Part shown: positions 46,777 to 56,203 of the stretch, one piece after another
Layout: each line of letters opens with the position of its first letter
Numbering within the stretch: position 1 is the stretch's first letter
Source of the DNA: Candidatus Nitrotoga sp. AM1P
GTDB lineage: Bacteria > Pseudomonadota > Gammaproteobacteria > Burkholderiales > Gallionellaceae
NCBI RefSeq assembly: GCF_013168275.1
Contig: NZ_AP019547.1
Span: 62,001-126,000, forward strand
DNA length: 64,000 bases
Reading direction: 5' to 3'
Program-made: the position numbers and the translations under genes
Notes under the pieces: generated by a model
Database searches by the model: none
Seen by the model: the letters and a program-made list of their open reading frames with translations, nothing else
Told to the model about the DNA's origin: nothing

Positions 46777-47991
46777 ATGAACGCTAAAGTTATTCGCACA
46801 GAAGAGCAGCACCAAGAATACCTGCTTGAGATACAGGATCTGATTACACAAAATCCTCAACAAGGGAGTAGAGCAGCCGAGCGCTTAGAGCTTCTATCTG
46901 TTCTTGTCGAAGCCTATGAAAACCAGAAATTTCCAATAGAAGTACCTGATCCGATAAGTGCAATACTTTTCCGTATGCAGGAACAAGGCTTGAGGCAAAC
47001 CGACCTCATCCCCTATTTTGGCACTCGTAGCCGCGTCTCTGAGGTTCTCAGTAGAAAACGTCCGCTAACAGTCAACATGATTCGCGCAATTTCTAGTGGA
47101 CTGGGCATTTCTACAGAGACACTTGTGGGTATTGAGCCAGCAGAAATTGCTCAAAGCGCTAGAGATGAGGTTGATTGGAGTTGTTTCCCAATCAAAGAAA
47201 TGGTAGCGCGTGGTTGGCTACAAAAACTTACCAACAAAACCGTTGAGTCAACGGAGGAACTCGTTAAAAACTTTATTGCTAATGTTGGCATGCAATTTAG
47301 CAATACAGCATTCCGCCGCACCCTTGGCGGGGACGCAGACTCACCGGCAACGCGTTATGCACTGTATGCATGGCTTGCTCGCGTGATTCAAAGAGCTAGA
47401 GAGCGGAAGTCGGCTCTTGGTTCATTTGATCGCAACGTGTTCTCGCAGACTTTTTTACGCGAACTAGCACAACTCAGTTGGTCTGAACATGGCCCTGTCC
47501 TTGCTGTCGAATTTTTGGAAAAGCATGGCATTGCTGTGGTGATCGAACCTAATTTAAAGGGAACACTGTTGGACGGCGCAGCCCTTCATGATAATGATGG
47601 CATGCCAATTATCGGCCTTACCCTCCGGTTTGATCGGTTAGATAATTTTTGGTTTACACTTCTGCATGAGGTGTCTCACCTTTGGAAGCACGTTGTTGCC
47701 GAGGAAACTTTCTTAGACAATTTGGATGCATCTTCTGACGATCGCCGTGAACTGGAAGCGAATCGAATAGCAAAAGAGGCATTGATTCCACGGGTTTCAT
47801 GGAAACGAAGCGATGCGTACTTGAATCCAAGTACGCAGTCCATAGATCGACTGTCTAGGGAGCTGAAGATACATCCAGCAATCGTTGCTGGAAGACTACG
47901 AAAAGAGCGAGAGAACTACATGATATTTAATGACTTGGTCGGTCACGGCCAAGTACGAAAGCATTTCAACTTAACAGGGGTGGATTTCTAA
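46777..47991 (+). CDS. HigA-like HTH fused to ImmA/IrrE metallopeptidase
   Basis: 404 residues from ATG 46777 (a GTG at 46768 is possible). The N-terminal helical part and HTH (DLIPYFGTRSRVSEVLSRKR) match HigA antitoxins. The C-terminal half has the zinc-peptidase motif HEVSH (in FTLLHEVSHLWKH), typical of ImmA/IrrE (COG2856). In mobile elements such peptidases cleave repressors upon DNA damage or infection. Here the domains are in one protein directly after a toxin-like gene, so it is probably both antitoxin and sensor. The next gene starts 1 bp after the stop. Confidence 0.88.
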   Translation: MNAKVIRTEEQHQEYLLEIQDLITQNPQQGSRAAERLELLSVLVEAYENQKFPIEVPDPISAILFRMQEQGLRQTDLIPYFGTRSRVSEVLSRKRPLTVNMIRAISSGLGISTETLVGIEPAEIAQSARDEVDWSCFPIKEMVARGWLQKLTNKTVESTEELVKNFIANVGMQFSNTAFRRTLGGDADSPATRYALYAWLARVIQRARERKSALGSFDRNVFSQTFLRELAQLSWSEHGPVLAVEFLEKHGIAVVIEPNLKGTLLDGAALHDNDGMPIIGLTLRFDRLDNFWFTLLHEVSHLWKHVVAEETFLDNLDASSDDRRELEANRIAKEALIPRVSWKRSDAYLNPSTQSIDRLSRELKIHPAIVAGRLRKERENYMIFNDLVGHGQVRKHFNLTGVDF

Positions 47992-47992
47992 G

Positions 47993-49105
47993 ATGAGTTT
48001 CCTTTATGTTCCGGTAATGGCTGCAAAACGTGGGGAATTTACTGCCCTGTTAAATTTGCGGAGTTCAGCATCAGAAAAAACCATTCCGCTCTTCGAATTG
48101 CCTGCGAAGAAGCCTGATGCCAATGTTCATGAGAAGACTATTAATCGAACGGCAATTAATGCTGGTAAAGCATGGGGTGCCCGCCGAGCCTTTTTGGACA
48201 TTTCCAAGTGGAGTTCAGATGCGCGAACTGAGAGCGGTATCCACGTCTTAGAATATGCATTTGCACAGTTTCGCGCCAACAGTGTGATCGCGTATCCTGT
48301 CGTGGGTTATGACCGTTGGGATGATCCAACCTACAGTCAGGCGCTAAAGAATATCCGTAAGTCTTTCCCAGTACCGCCATGCATCCGTCTCGACAGAGAG
48401 GCGATACAGCAAGATATGCCTGATTTTTCATACTTCTCAGATCGCATAAACGACATCATGGCGTCACTCGATGTTGAGCATAACAGCTGCTACGTAATGG
48501 TCGATTTTGGCGACGTTGCCACTGATTCTGTGCCAGACGTGATTACCAATGCAGAAATGGCCGTAACGACCTTGCGGAACTTAGGCTTTAGCACTGTTAT
48601 TGTAGTGGGTGGTTCGATGCCAGTTGCTATAAACGAAGCAGTTGACATACCGGACGCAGAAGGCTGTATACCACGTATCGAAATGATGGCTTGGAAAGCT
48701 ATTTTCTCTGGTAGCAAAGATCGCAAAATAATTTTTGGTGATTATCTGATCCGAAGCGCGAATACGGTAGAAGGGGTGATTGCTCCGAATGCAAACGCCA
48801 AAATTCGCTATACCATCGGCAATCAGTTCTTCGTCGTGCGCGGGCACTCAAAAAAACTGGATTCATTGACTCTCCAGCATAAAGTGCTTGCTGAGAAGCT
48901 AGTAGCGTCGCCCCACTTTATGGGGGCACCGTTCAGTTGGGGCGATTCTGAGATATTCAACTGTAGTATCGGTATCAGAGAAATTCGCGATCACACTGGA
49001 ATGATTGCCGTAGATAGCAATCATCATATTTGTGCTGTCTTAACGGAAATCTATGGACATCAGCAAGTCATAACTTCAATAAAAAATTTGACGGACTCGA
49101 ATTAG
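47993..49105 (+). CDS. Phage T4 beta-protein-like ('beta family') protein
   Basis: 370 residues. The opening YVPVMAAKRGEFTAL and the IPLFELP motif followed by WGARRAFLDISKW are characteristic of the uncharacterised beta protein family found in phages and bacterial accessory islands. There are no membrane segments or signal peptide. It follows the HTH-ImmA gene by 1 bp, so it is part of the same cassette. Its activity is not known; by association it may be an effector or a target of the toxin module. Confidence 0.8.
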   Translation: MSFLYVPVMAAKRGEFTALLNLRSSASEKTIPLFELPAKKPDANVHEKTINRTAINAGKAWGARRAFLDISKWSSDARTESGIHVLEYAFAQFRANSVIAYPVVGYDRWDDPTYSQALKNIRKSFPVPPCIRLDREAIQQDMPDFSYFSDRINDIMASLDVEHNSCYVMVDFGDVATDSVPDVITNAEMAVTTLRNLGFSTVIVVGGSMPVAINEAVDIPDAEGCIPRIEMMAWKAIFSGSKDRKIIFGDYLIRSANTVEGVIAPNANAKIRYTIGNQFFVVRGHSKKLDSLTLQHKVLAEKLVASPHFMGAPFSWGDSEIFNCSIGIREIRDHTGMIAVDSNHHICAVLTEIYGHQQVITSIKNLTDSN

Positions 49106-49351
49106 TTATATAGATATGTCTAACAAAGAAAAGCTTTAGCTCCCACGGTTCGCTGGGAATCGGGGGGTAAATTCATGCTGAATTCGTCGTGACATCCTGA
49201 AGGCTATGGCGAATAGGTTGATTAAAAGGCCTGCGTCAGGGGTGTCATCCTATGGAGCAGGAATTCTTCACGACACGCTGCTAGATCACCCCACGCTGTT
49301 TCATCTGTCAGTCGATCCGTGGGCATTGTTAGGATAAATAGTTCATACGCA

Positions 49352-49693
49352 TTACGCAGCTCGCTTTTCCGCATCCCTCATAATACGTATGCCAACGCGC
49401 GCCAGATCGCCTAATGCACCAGGTTTTTCGATGCCAATCTCGACCCGACTGCAATGCCATTCCATTAACATGCGTTGAGCGATGTGTTCTGCCAAAGCTT
49501 CCAGCAATCGATAGCGGCAGGGTGCAAGCCAACCGGCAAGCTGCCGCTCAATAAGCGTACGTGTCAGGCCAAGCGGGTGTGCACTTTCTAGCCGTAAATT
49601 AAAAACGAGCGGACGTGAGGCTGCCCGTTCCCATTCGTACACGCCGATGAGGGTATACAAAGTAATTCCATCATGTGCGAGCGTGTGCGCCAT
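49352..49693 (-). CDS. folB: FolB-like dihydroneopterin aldolase, shortened
   Basis: 113 residues from the ATG at 49693, which shares its A with the metE stop (TAATG). The start region (TLYTLIGVYEWERAASRPLVF) and the end (RYRLLEALAEHIAQ, VEIGIEKPGAL) are FolB-like. The middle, where FolB has a conserved D-x-x-x-Y segment, is about 9 residues short and unlike the family. A +1 frame across the gap encodes PDTYAY, hinting at a pair of frameshifts. Function as aldolase or epimerase in folate synthesis is therefore doubtful. Confidence 0.65.
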   Translation of the reverse strand: MAHTLAHDGITLYTLIGVYEWERAASRPLVFNLRLESAHPLGLTRTLIERQLAGWLAPCRYRLLEALAEHIAQRMLMEWHCSRVEIGIEKPGALGDLARVGIRIMRDAEKRAA

Positions 49694-51960
49694 TAGGCTG
49701 CGATGTTCCGCAGTGTGTGCGCTACGGCAACCATGTTGCGTAGGGCCGCTTCCACTTCCGGCCATCCACGCGTTTTCAATCCGCAGTCCGGGTTAACCCA
49801 TAAGCGTTCGCGCGGAATAACAGCACATGCTTTGCGCATCAGACGTTGCATTTCTGCTTGACTCGGCACACGCGGTGAATGGATGTCGTACACGCCGGGA
49901 CCTATATCGTTCGGATAATGGAAGGCACGGAAGGCTTCCAGCAGTTCCATATCCGAGCGCGATGTTTCTATCGTAATCACATCAGCATCCATCGCGGCGA
50001 TGGCGGGCAAAATGTCGTTGAATTCCGAATAGCACATGTGCGTGTGAATTTGTGTGGTGTCTCGCACGCCGCTGGTACTGATGCGGAAAGCGCGCACTGC
50101 CCAGTCGAGGTAATGCGCCCAGTCCTGCCGTTTGATCGGCAAGCCTTCGCGTAAGGCGGCTTCGTCAATCTGAATGATGCCAATGCCCGCTCGCTCCAAA
50201 TCCTGTACTTCGGCGCGAATCGCCAGTGCGATTTGCAAGGCGGTGGCAGCGCGAGGAATATCGTTGCGCACGAATGACCATTGCAGAATGGTGATTGGTC
50301 CGGTGAGCATTCCTTTCATCGGTTTGTCAGTCAAGCTTTGTGCGTAGCAACTCCATTCGACGGTCATTGGGTGTGGGCGTGAAATGTCGCCGTAGATGAT
50401 AGGGGGTTTTACGCAGCGCGAGCCGTAGCTTTGGACCCAGCCGTATTGCGTAAAAGCAAAGCCTTTCAGTTGTTCGCCGAAGTATTCCACCATGTCGTTG
50501 CGTTCGGCTTCACCATGCACCAGCACGTCGATCCCCAGTTCTTCCTGCTTGGCCACTACATGGTGGATTTCTGTCTGCATTGCCGTGCGATATTGCTCCT
50601 CGCTTAGTTTGCCTTGCTTGTAGCCAGCGCGGGCACTGCGGATGGCTGCGGTTTGGGGGAAAGAGCCGATGGTAGTGGTAGGGAAAGCAGGCAGCTTGAA
50701 TTGCTTTTGCTGTGCAGCGATGCGCTGGGCAAACGGCGTAGAGCGTTCTTCATCGGCAGGTTTCAAGGCTGCAATACGCTGATGCACTTCACGATCATGT
50801 CGTAGCGGCGAGTACACCCGGCTTTCCAATGCGGCATTGGTTTTTGCCAATTGAGGAGCGATGGCTTCCTTGCCGTGCGATACACCCTGCGCCAAAGTGA
50901 CAACCTCCTCGAGCTTTTGCGTGGCAAATGCCATCCAACTTTTGACGGTTTTATCCAGTCCGGTTTCTTGTGCTAAATCCACCGGCACATGCAACAGAGA
51001 ACAACTGGGTGCAACCCATAGTCGATCCCCCAGTGTTATGCGCAATTCTTCGAGGATAGCTAACGAAGCAGGCAAGTTGTTGAGCCAGATATTTCGGCCA
51101 TCTACAATACCTGCAGAAAGGATTTTATCTGCCGGGAAATTGTGGATAAAGGGTTCAACCTGCTGCGGAGCGCGCACCAAGTCGATATGCAGGCCGGCAA
51201 CCGGCAAGGCTTTTAGCGCTTCGGCATGGTCTTCCACGCTGTCGAAATAGGTGGCGAGCAGAATTTTGGGGGCGTCCTGCGACAGGCTGGCATAGGTGTG
51301 AGTGAGTGCTGCCACCCATTCCTGCGGCAAATCGAGTGCCAGTACAGGTTCGTCAATTTGCACCCACTCCACGCCTTGCGCTTTCAGGCGCTCCAGAATT
51401 TGCTTGTACACCGGAATTAGCTTGGGCAATAAATTCAAGCGGTTCAGACCGGCATGTTTTTCTTTACCGAGATACAGGTAGGTGAGCGGACCAATTAATA
51501 CCGGCTTGGCATTGATCCCCAGTGCCTGCGCTTCACCTACTTCATCGAATAGCCATGAACTATTCAGCTTGAACTCGGTAGAATTCAGAAATTCCGGGAC
51601 GAGATAGTGATAGTTGGTGTCGAACCATTTGGTCATTTCCATGGCGTGCTGTTGCGCATTGCCGCGCGCAAGCTGGAAATACTGCTCCAGTGTTGATGGA
51701 CCTGTAAAACCGAATCGTTCGGGCGCGGCACCCAAGAGGACGGTCATATTCAACATTTGGTCGTACCATGCGAAATCCCCAGCCGGAATCAGATTAATTC
51801 CCGCATCGCGTTGCACCGCCCAGTGCCGTGCTCGTAATTCTTTGCCGATGGCGAGCAGGGATGCTTCGTCCAATTGGCCATTCCAGTACGATTCCAGAGC
51901 CTTTTTGAGTTCGCGTTGCGCGCCGATGCGTGGAAAGCCAAGATTGTGTGTAGTCGCCAT
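49693..51960 (-). CDS. metE: Cobalamin-independent methionine synthase
   Basis: 755 residues, full length. Zinc ligands are visible in HTHMCYSEF and [11 protein letters not shown] near the C-terminus, and the N-terminal half is the homologous barrel ([17 protein letters not shown]). It transfers the methyl group of 5-methyl-tetrahydropteroyl-triglutamate to homocysteine. The regulator metR is divergent 93 bp upstream, so homocysteine-dependent activation is expected. The stop is coupled to folB. Confidence 0.96.
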   Translation of the reverse strand: MATTHNLGFPRIGAQRELKKALESYWNGQLDEASLLAIGKELRARHWAVQRDAGINLIPAGDFAWYDQMLNMTVLLGAAPERFGFTGPSTLEQYFQLARGNAQQHAMEMTKWFDTNYHYLVPEFLNSTEFKLNSSWLFDEVGEAQALGINAKPVLIGPLTYLYLGKEKHAGLNRLNLLPKLIPVYKQILERLKAQGVEWVQIDEPVLALDLPQEWVAALTHTYASLSQDAPKILLATYFDSVEDHAEALKALPVAGLHIDLVRAPQQVEPFIHNFPADKILSAGIVDGRNIWLNNLPASLAILEELRITLGDRLWVAPSCSLLHVPVDLAQETGLDKTVKSWMAFATQKLEEVVTLAQGVSHGKEAIAPQLAKTNAALESRVYSPLRHDREVHQRIAALKPADEERSTPFAQRIAAQQKQFKLPAFPTTTIGSFPQTAAIRSARAGYKQGKLSEEQYRTAMQTEIHHVVAKQEELGIDVLVHGEAERNDMVEYFGEQLKGFAFTQYGWVQSYGSRCVKPPIIYGDISRPHPMTVEWSCYAQSLTDKPMKGMLTGPITILQWSFVRNDIPRAATALQIALAIRAEVQDLERAGIGIIQIDEAALREGLPIKRQDWAHYLDWAVRAFRISTSGVRDTTQIHTHMCYSEFNDILPAIAAMDADVITIETSRSDMELLEAFRAFHYPNDIGPGVYDIHSPRVPSQAEMQRLMRKACAVIPRERLWVNPDCGLKTRGWPEVEAALRNMVAVAHTLRNIAA

Positions 51961-52053
51961 GATAATCCTCCGTTGGAAAGGATGGCATCTTCGGCAAATT
52001 CTTATTATTATGCAAAATCATTATTTTCGTATTAATCATTAAATTATTTAATA

Positions 52054-52986
52054 ATGCTATCCATTCTGGAATTACGCCATTTACGAATGTTGGAAGCTTT
52101 AGTTGGGAGCGGCAATCTGTCGCGTGCCGCGCAACGCTTACACCTGACACAATCGGCAATTTCGCATCAGGTCAAACAAATAGAAGATCATTACGGCGTT
52201 CCGTTGTTCGAACGCAAGACCCAGCCTTTGCGGCTGACGGCTGCCGGACAGCGACTGCAAGTTTTGGCGGGAGCGGTGCTTGCACAAGTGGCAGAAGCCG
52301 AGCGCGATATTGCGCGCATCGTAGAAGGACAGGCCGGGCGCTTGCGTATAGCGGTGGAGTGCCATACTTGCTTCGAGTGGCTAATGCCCGCGATGGATGT
52401 TTTCCGTGAACATTGGCCAGAGGTTGAGTTGGATTTAGTATCCGGTTTTCATGTTAATCCGCTGGCACTGCTGCGCGAAGACCGCGCCGACCTTGCCGTG
52501 GTATCTGAGTACCGTAAGAACGGAATGACTTATCACCCTTTGTTCGGTTTCGAGATCGTCGGCATTGTTTCCTGTTTACACAAATTGGCACAAAAGGAAT
52601 ACCTCACTGCACGTGATTTTGCCGATGAAACGTTGGTGACCTACCCGGTACCGGAAGAGATGCTGGACGTAATCCGCAATTTTCTGAAGCCCCACGGCGT
52701 TGAACCGAAACGACGGACCGCCGAACTGACCGTTGCAATTCTACAATTGGTTGCCAGCCGCCGAGGTATCTCCGCCATGCCGAATTGGGCGGTGCAAAGC
52801 TATTTGAAAACCGGCTACGTGCATAGCATGCGTTTAGGCAAGGAGGGATTGTTCGGTGAGTTGTATGCCGTCACATATGTGGAGGCTGCGCAAGCGTCCT
52901 ATATGCAGGATTTTCTGGAAACCGTGCGAACGGTCAGTTTTAACCGTTTGCCAGGGCTGATACCATTAATGATCCGCGGAGAATGA
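52054..52986 (+). CDS. metR: LysR-family regulator MetR
   Basis: 310 residues. The N-terminal winged HTH (RHLRMLEALVGSGNLSRAAQ then LHLTQSAISHQVKQIE) is followed by a periplasmic-binding-like effector domain (about 95-300). The CHTCFEWLMPAMD segment is typical of MetR. It activates metE in response to homocysteine. The shared metE/metR gap (51961-52053) is AT-rich; I could not place an exact MetR box in it. Confidence 0.92.
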   Translation: MLSILELRHLRMLEALVGSGNLSRAAQRLHLTQSAISHQVKQIEDHYGVPLFERKTQPLRLTAAGQRLQVLAGAVLAQVAEAERDIARIVEGQAGRLRIAVECHTCFEWLMPAMDVFREHWPEVELDLVSGFHVNPLALLREDRADLAVVSEYRKNGMTYHPLFGFEIVGIVSCLHKLAQKEYLTARDFADETLVTYPVPEEMLDVIRNFLKPHGVEPKRRTAELTVAILQLVASRRGISAMPNWAVQSYLKTGYVHSMRLGKEGLFGELYAVTYVEAAQASYMQDFLETVRTVSFNRLPGLIPLMIRGE

Positions 52987-53007
52987 GTTTTAACTTAAGG
53001 CAATGCT

Positions 53008-53093
53008 GAACAAGTCCCTCCGTTCGGGCTGAACCTGTCGAAGCCATTTGCAAGTGGTACGTTTCGACAAGCTCAACGCGAACGGACTTGTTC
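53008..53093. repeat. Palindromic REP-like repeat between metR and the VOC gene
   Basis: GAACAAGTCC at the left and GGACTTGTTC at the right pair over 10 bp, with the TTCGGGCTGAACCTGTCGAA and TTCGACAAGCTCAACGCGAA arms inside. This belongs to the common GAGCTTGTCGAA family of proteobacterial intergenic repeats and may act as a terminator between convergent metR and the VOC gene. Confidence 0.8.
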
Positions 53094-53127
53094 TTCGTAG
53101 CTTTCTCAAAGGTAATGGTAGTTGGTT

Positions 53128-53595
53128 TTAGCCGCCCATCTTGGCCATTTCGGCTTGCATTTCTTCGGGCGTCACATCGCGCGTATGGGTGGCTATCGAC
53201 CAGCGGTGACCAAACGGGTCTTCCACTTGACCGTAACGGTCGCCCCAAAACATATCCGCAATAGGCATGGTGATTTTTGCACCCGCTGCTACGGCTTGCA
53301 CCATGGTTCCGTCCGCGTTTTCGACTTGCAAATGGATCGTGATTGGCGAGCCTTTCAATGTTTTTGGTCCAAGTGCGCCCCATTGCGGATTTTCTTCAGC
53401 GAGCATCAATTGTGAGTCGCCAATCTGAACACAGGCGTGCATGAGTTTGCCGTCTGGGCCTGGAAGGCGCATCAACTCTATGGCATTGAATGCCTTTTTG
53501 TAAAACGCAATAGCCTCCAACGCGTCTGCACAGATGATATGCGGAGTGATCGAATGCATGCCATCAGGAATAGCTTTGACTTTTAAACTGGTCAT
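53128..53595 (-). CDS. VOC family protein (PhnB-like glyoxalase fold)
   Basis: 155 residues. Pattern HSITPHIICADALEAIAFYK, later VEDPFGHRWSIATHTRDV, typical of the PhnB-type branch. Metal-binding residues of true glyoxalases are only partly present, so the activity is unclear. Last gene of a probable operon with a second VOC gene, two SRPBCC genes and arsR, all on the minus strand. Confidence 0.85.
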   Translation of the reverse strand: MTSLKVKAIPDGMHSITPHIICADALEAIAFYKKAFNAIELMRLPGPDGKLMHACVQIGDSQLMLAEENPQWGALGPKTLKGSPITIHLQVENADGTMVQAVAAGAKITMPIADMFWGDRYGQVEDPFGHRWSIATHTRDVTPEEMQAEMAKMGG

Positions 53596-53670
53596 GATTA
53601 ATTCTCCTAGATTTTTGATTAATATTAAAAATTACTTACTTAGTGTGCGTACTACTTGCTGACAAGCTGC

Positions 53671-54141
53671 TTAATTCGCGTCGTAAGCTCGCTGTATATC
53701 TGCAATCACGATCTTCGACATCGTCATCATTGCTTGCATTACACGTCCCGCTTTTACAGGGTCCGAGTCACTTATCAATTGTATGAGTTGCTTGGGAACA
53801 ATCTGCCACGACACGCCGTATTTATCGTCCAGCCACGCGCATTGACTGGGCTTGCCGCCAGCGACCAATGCGTCCCAGTAGTAGTCCACTTCTTCTTGGG
53901 TTTCGCAATTCACGACGAAAGAGGTCGCAGGTGAAAATTTGTACATCGGCCCATTGAGCGCCATAAATTGGCGTCCTTCCAGCTCAAAATTTGCGGTCAT
54001 CACTGTGCCCTCTGGCATGGGTGCGCCTTTGCCGTAGTGAGTGACGCTCAATATTTTTGAGTTTTTAAAAATAGAGACGTAATAGTTCATCGCTTCTTCG
54101 GCTTGCCCGTCGAACAACAAACAAGTGGTGATTTTTTGCAT
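53671..54141 (-). CDS. VOC family protein (3-demethylubiquinone-like)
   Basis: 156 residues, opening MQKITTCLLFDGQAEEAMNY, with DDKYGVSWQIVPKQL in the middle, as in the PhnB/3-demethylubiquinone methyltransferase-like family. Similar in type to the protein at 45549. Its neighbour upstream (21 bp) is the double SRPBCC gene. Confidence 0.85.
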   Translation of the reverse strand: MQKITTCLLFDGQAEEAMNYYVSIFKNSKILSVTHYGKGAPMPEGTVMTANFELEGRQFMALNGPMYKFSPATSFVVNCETQEEVDYYWDALVAGGKPSQCAWLDDKYGVSWQIVPKQLIQLISDSDPVKAGRVMQAMMTMSKIVIADIQRAYDAN

Positions 54142-54162
54142 GGTTTTTTTATCCTATTTTGG

Positions 54163-55092
54163 TTAAATATGATTAAGTCGCTGTGCCAGATAGTTCGCTA
54201 AACGGTCAAACGTGCTGTTCCATCCTTCATTATGTCCCTCTTGCTCAGATAATGACTGAAATGGTGTTTGTCTTAGCACCATGGTTGTTTTTTCGTGATT
54301 TTCGGTAAGGGTAATAGTGATTAAGTTTTCTATGCCTCGTTCGCCTGTTTCTTCCCACGCAAAGGTAAATGTCAGTAATTCCGGCTCGACTACCTCACGA
54401 AATTCGCCACCATGCCATAGCAAATCTCCGGTTTCAACAGAACGTAAACAGTTGCGCCAGCGAGCGCCCGACCGTGCATCCCACATCACATTGACGGCGG
54501 GATGGTGGCTGGGGCCCCACCAATTCAACGCGTGTTTGGGATCAGTCCATGCTTTCCACACTAACGCTCTTGGCGCATCGAATGTTCGAGTGATGATGAG
54601 TTCGTTGGGTTTCCCGGTGCTTGTTAAATAGGCATCGAGCCGCGCCAGCGTTTGCTGGCCACCCTCAATCGCACCAAATTCAGCCAAAGCTTTGCGTTGT
54701 GCTGCTGACTCCAGGATTATTCGCAGTGTGACCTGCGTCTGATCGCCCAAGTCTTGTAGCGTCATGGTGGCGTTGAACTCGGCATGGTCAGGGTCGTCGC
54801 CGCCGTGCTCGTAGGCCATGAAAGTCGGCTCGGTGATGGTGGTGTAGCGAATCCAGTTATTGTAATTTGTGCCGGGGCTACCGTCTGCGTTGGGGGGTGC
54901 GTGCATAATGTAGCGCCATAGTCCGCTCACACGCACGTCCATCTCAAAAATCGTATTGGTAAAACCGTTTGGCCCCCACCAATGTTGGATGTGCTCGGGC
55001 CGGGTGAACATTTGCCAGACGCGCTGGATGGGTGCGTTTACGGTGCGCGTGAGGATAATCTCGTTGGATTTTTCGGGAGTCAGAGCAGACAT
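54163..55092 (-). CDS. Tandem SRPBCC (AHSA1) domain protein
   Basis: 309 residues made of two SRPBCC/AHSA1 domains of about 150 each. Each begins with a similar ITRTxxAPxxxVWxxxT pattern (ILTRTVNAPIQRVWQMFTRP and IITRTFDAPRALVWKAWTDP) and contains a WWGP motif. Such domains form a deep ligand cavity. A fused pair is less usual than single-domain members. It begins 2 bp after the other SRPBCC gene. Ligand unknown. Confidence 0.85.
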   Translation of the reverse strand: MSALTPEKSNEIILTRTVNAPIQRVWQMFTRPEHIQHWWGPNGFTNTIFEMDVRVSGLWRYIMHAPPNADGSPGTNYNNWIRYTTITEPTFMAYEHGGDDPDHAEFNATMTLQDLGDQTQVTLRIILESAAQRKALAEFGAIEGGQQTLARLDAYLTSTGKPNELIITRTFDAPRALVWKAWTDPKHALNWWGPSHHPAVNVMWDARSGARWRNCLRSVETGDLLWHGGEFREVVEPELLTFTFAWEETGERGIENLITITLTENHEKTTMVLRQTPFQSLSEQEGHNEGWNSTFDRLANYLAQRLNHI

Positions 55093-55094
55093 GG

Positions 55095-55613
55095 TCAGAT
55101 GCCTTTCTTGACCATCGCGACCAATTGGTCGAGCGCTGTACCCCAGCCGCTTTCAAAGCCCATTGCAGCATGTTGTTTGCGACCCGTTTCATCCGCGTGG
55201 ATCACCGTGGCGGTGTAGCGTGTGCCACTGGAGTGATCTGCCAACTCGATTATGGCGGTGAACTTGAAATCGACCTGTTCGTCTCCGCAAGTTGGGCTGG
55301 GTGTGCTGGGTCGAAAGCCTGGCAACAAGGCATTTGTCCAGGCCAATTTTTCGTTGGAGATGACTTCCAGGTAGCAGCCGATATTGGGAAAGTTCTTACC
55401 TTCCGGCGACTGCATAGTGGTGCGGAACATGCCGCCGGGGCGCAGATCAATCTCAGCGTCTATTGTTTTCCACGGCAGCGGGCAAAACCATGGTTTGAGC
55501 AGCGCTGGCTCAGTCCAAGCGCGCCAAACAAGTTCTTTGGGGACATCGACGATGCGCTCAAAAGTGAGGTCAAGTTGGGGATTGAATTGGCTAGATGTTC
55601 CGTTGGTCTTCAC
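55095..55613 (-). CDS. SRPBCC (AHSA1) domain protein
   Basis: 172 residues. The start is the GTG at 55613, which overlaps the arsR stop (GTGA) and has AGGAGAG 6 nt upstream; longer frames lie inside arsR. One domain with [19 protein letters not shown] and a [17 protein letters not shown] strand. Acts with the other operon members; ligand unknown. Confidence 0.87.
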   Translation of the reverse strand: MKTNGTSSQFNPQLDLTFERIVDVPKELVWRAWTEPALLKPWFCPLPWKTIDAEIDLRPGGMFRTTMQSPEGKNFPNIGCYLEVISNEKLAWTNALLPGFRPSTPSPTCGDEQVDFKFTAIIELADHSSGTRYTATVIHADETGRKQHAAMGFESGWGTALDQLVAMVKKGI

Positions 55614-55987
55614 TTTAACTCTCCTTTGGTGGGGTTGATATCGGGGTCTGAGTTTTGTTGCAGGGTGAGTAAATAGGTATCCAAACGGTCCAGCCGCTCT
55701 TCCCAAAACTGTTTGTATTGACCAATCCAATCCATCGCTACTTTGAGTTGTTCACCGTCAATACGGCAGGGGCGCCACTGCGCGTCGCGCCCTTTAGTGA
55801 TCAGCCCAGCTTTTTCCAGCACTTTGATGTGCTTTGATACGGCAGGTAAGCTCATCGCAAATGGTGCAGCAAGCTCGTTAACCGATGCTTCACCTTTAGC
55901 CAGACGCGCCAACATTGCCCGCCGTGTGGGGTCGGCCAAGGCGGAGAAGGTCGCGCTGAGACGGTCTAATGTGACATTTGGGGACAT
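55610..55987 (-). CDS. ArsR-family transcriptional regulator
   Basis: 125 residues. Winged HTH with [20 protein letters not shown], then [20 protein letters not shown] as the recognition helix region. No metal-binding cysteines, so it belongs to the non-metal group often placed before SRPBCC genes. First gene of arsR-SRPBCC-SRPBCC-VOC-VOC, probably an autoregulated operon responding to an unknown small molecule. Confidence 0.92.
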   Translation of the reverse strand: MSPNVTLDRLSATFSALADPTRRAMLARLAKGEASVNELAAPFAMSLPAVSKHIKVLEKAGLITKGRDAQWRPCRIDGEQLKVAMDWIGQYKQFWEERLDRLDTYLLTLQQNSDPDINPTKGELK

Positions 55988-56203
55988 ATGTATCTATCCA
56001 GTTGGATAATTAACTAACTGATTTATTATCAGGCTGAGTTATAAAACTGTCAATCGCATGAGAATTAGAATTATCAGTTGATACCGAACGCGATTTGAGA
56101 GATGGTGCCAATAGTTGGCTGAATGACTGGCGAAATTTTAAAATTGATACTTGCTGGAGTAATTACGCGATTCCTATAAATAGTTCCGCTTATTTTTTCC
56201 CAC

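Noticed and set aside
52940..53383. 147-codon minus-strand frame between metR and the VOC gene
   Set aside because: It is largely the translation of the palindromic repeat at 53008-53093 plus the reverse of two real genes.
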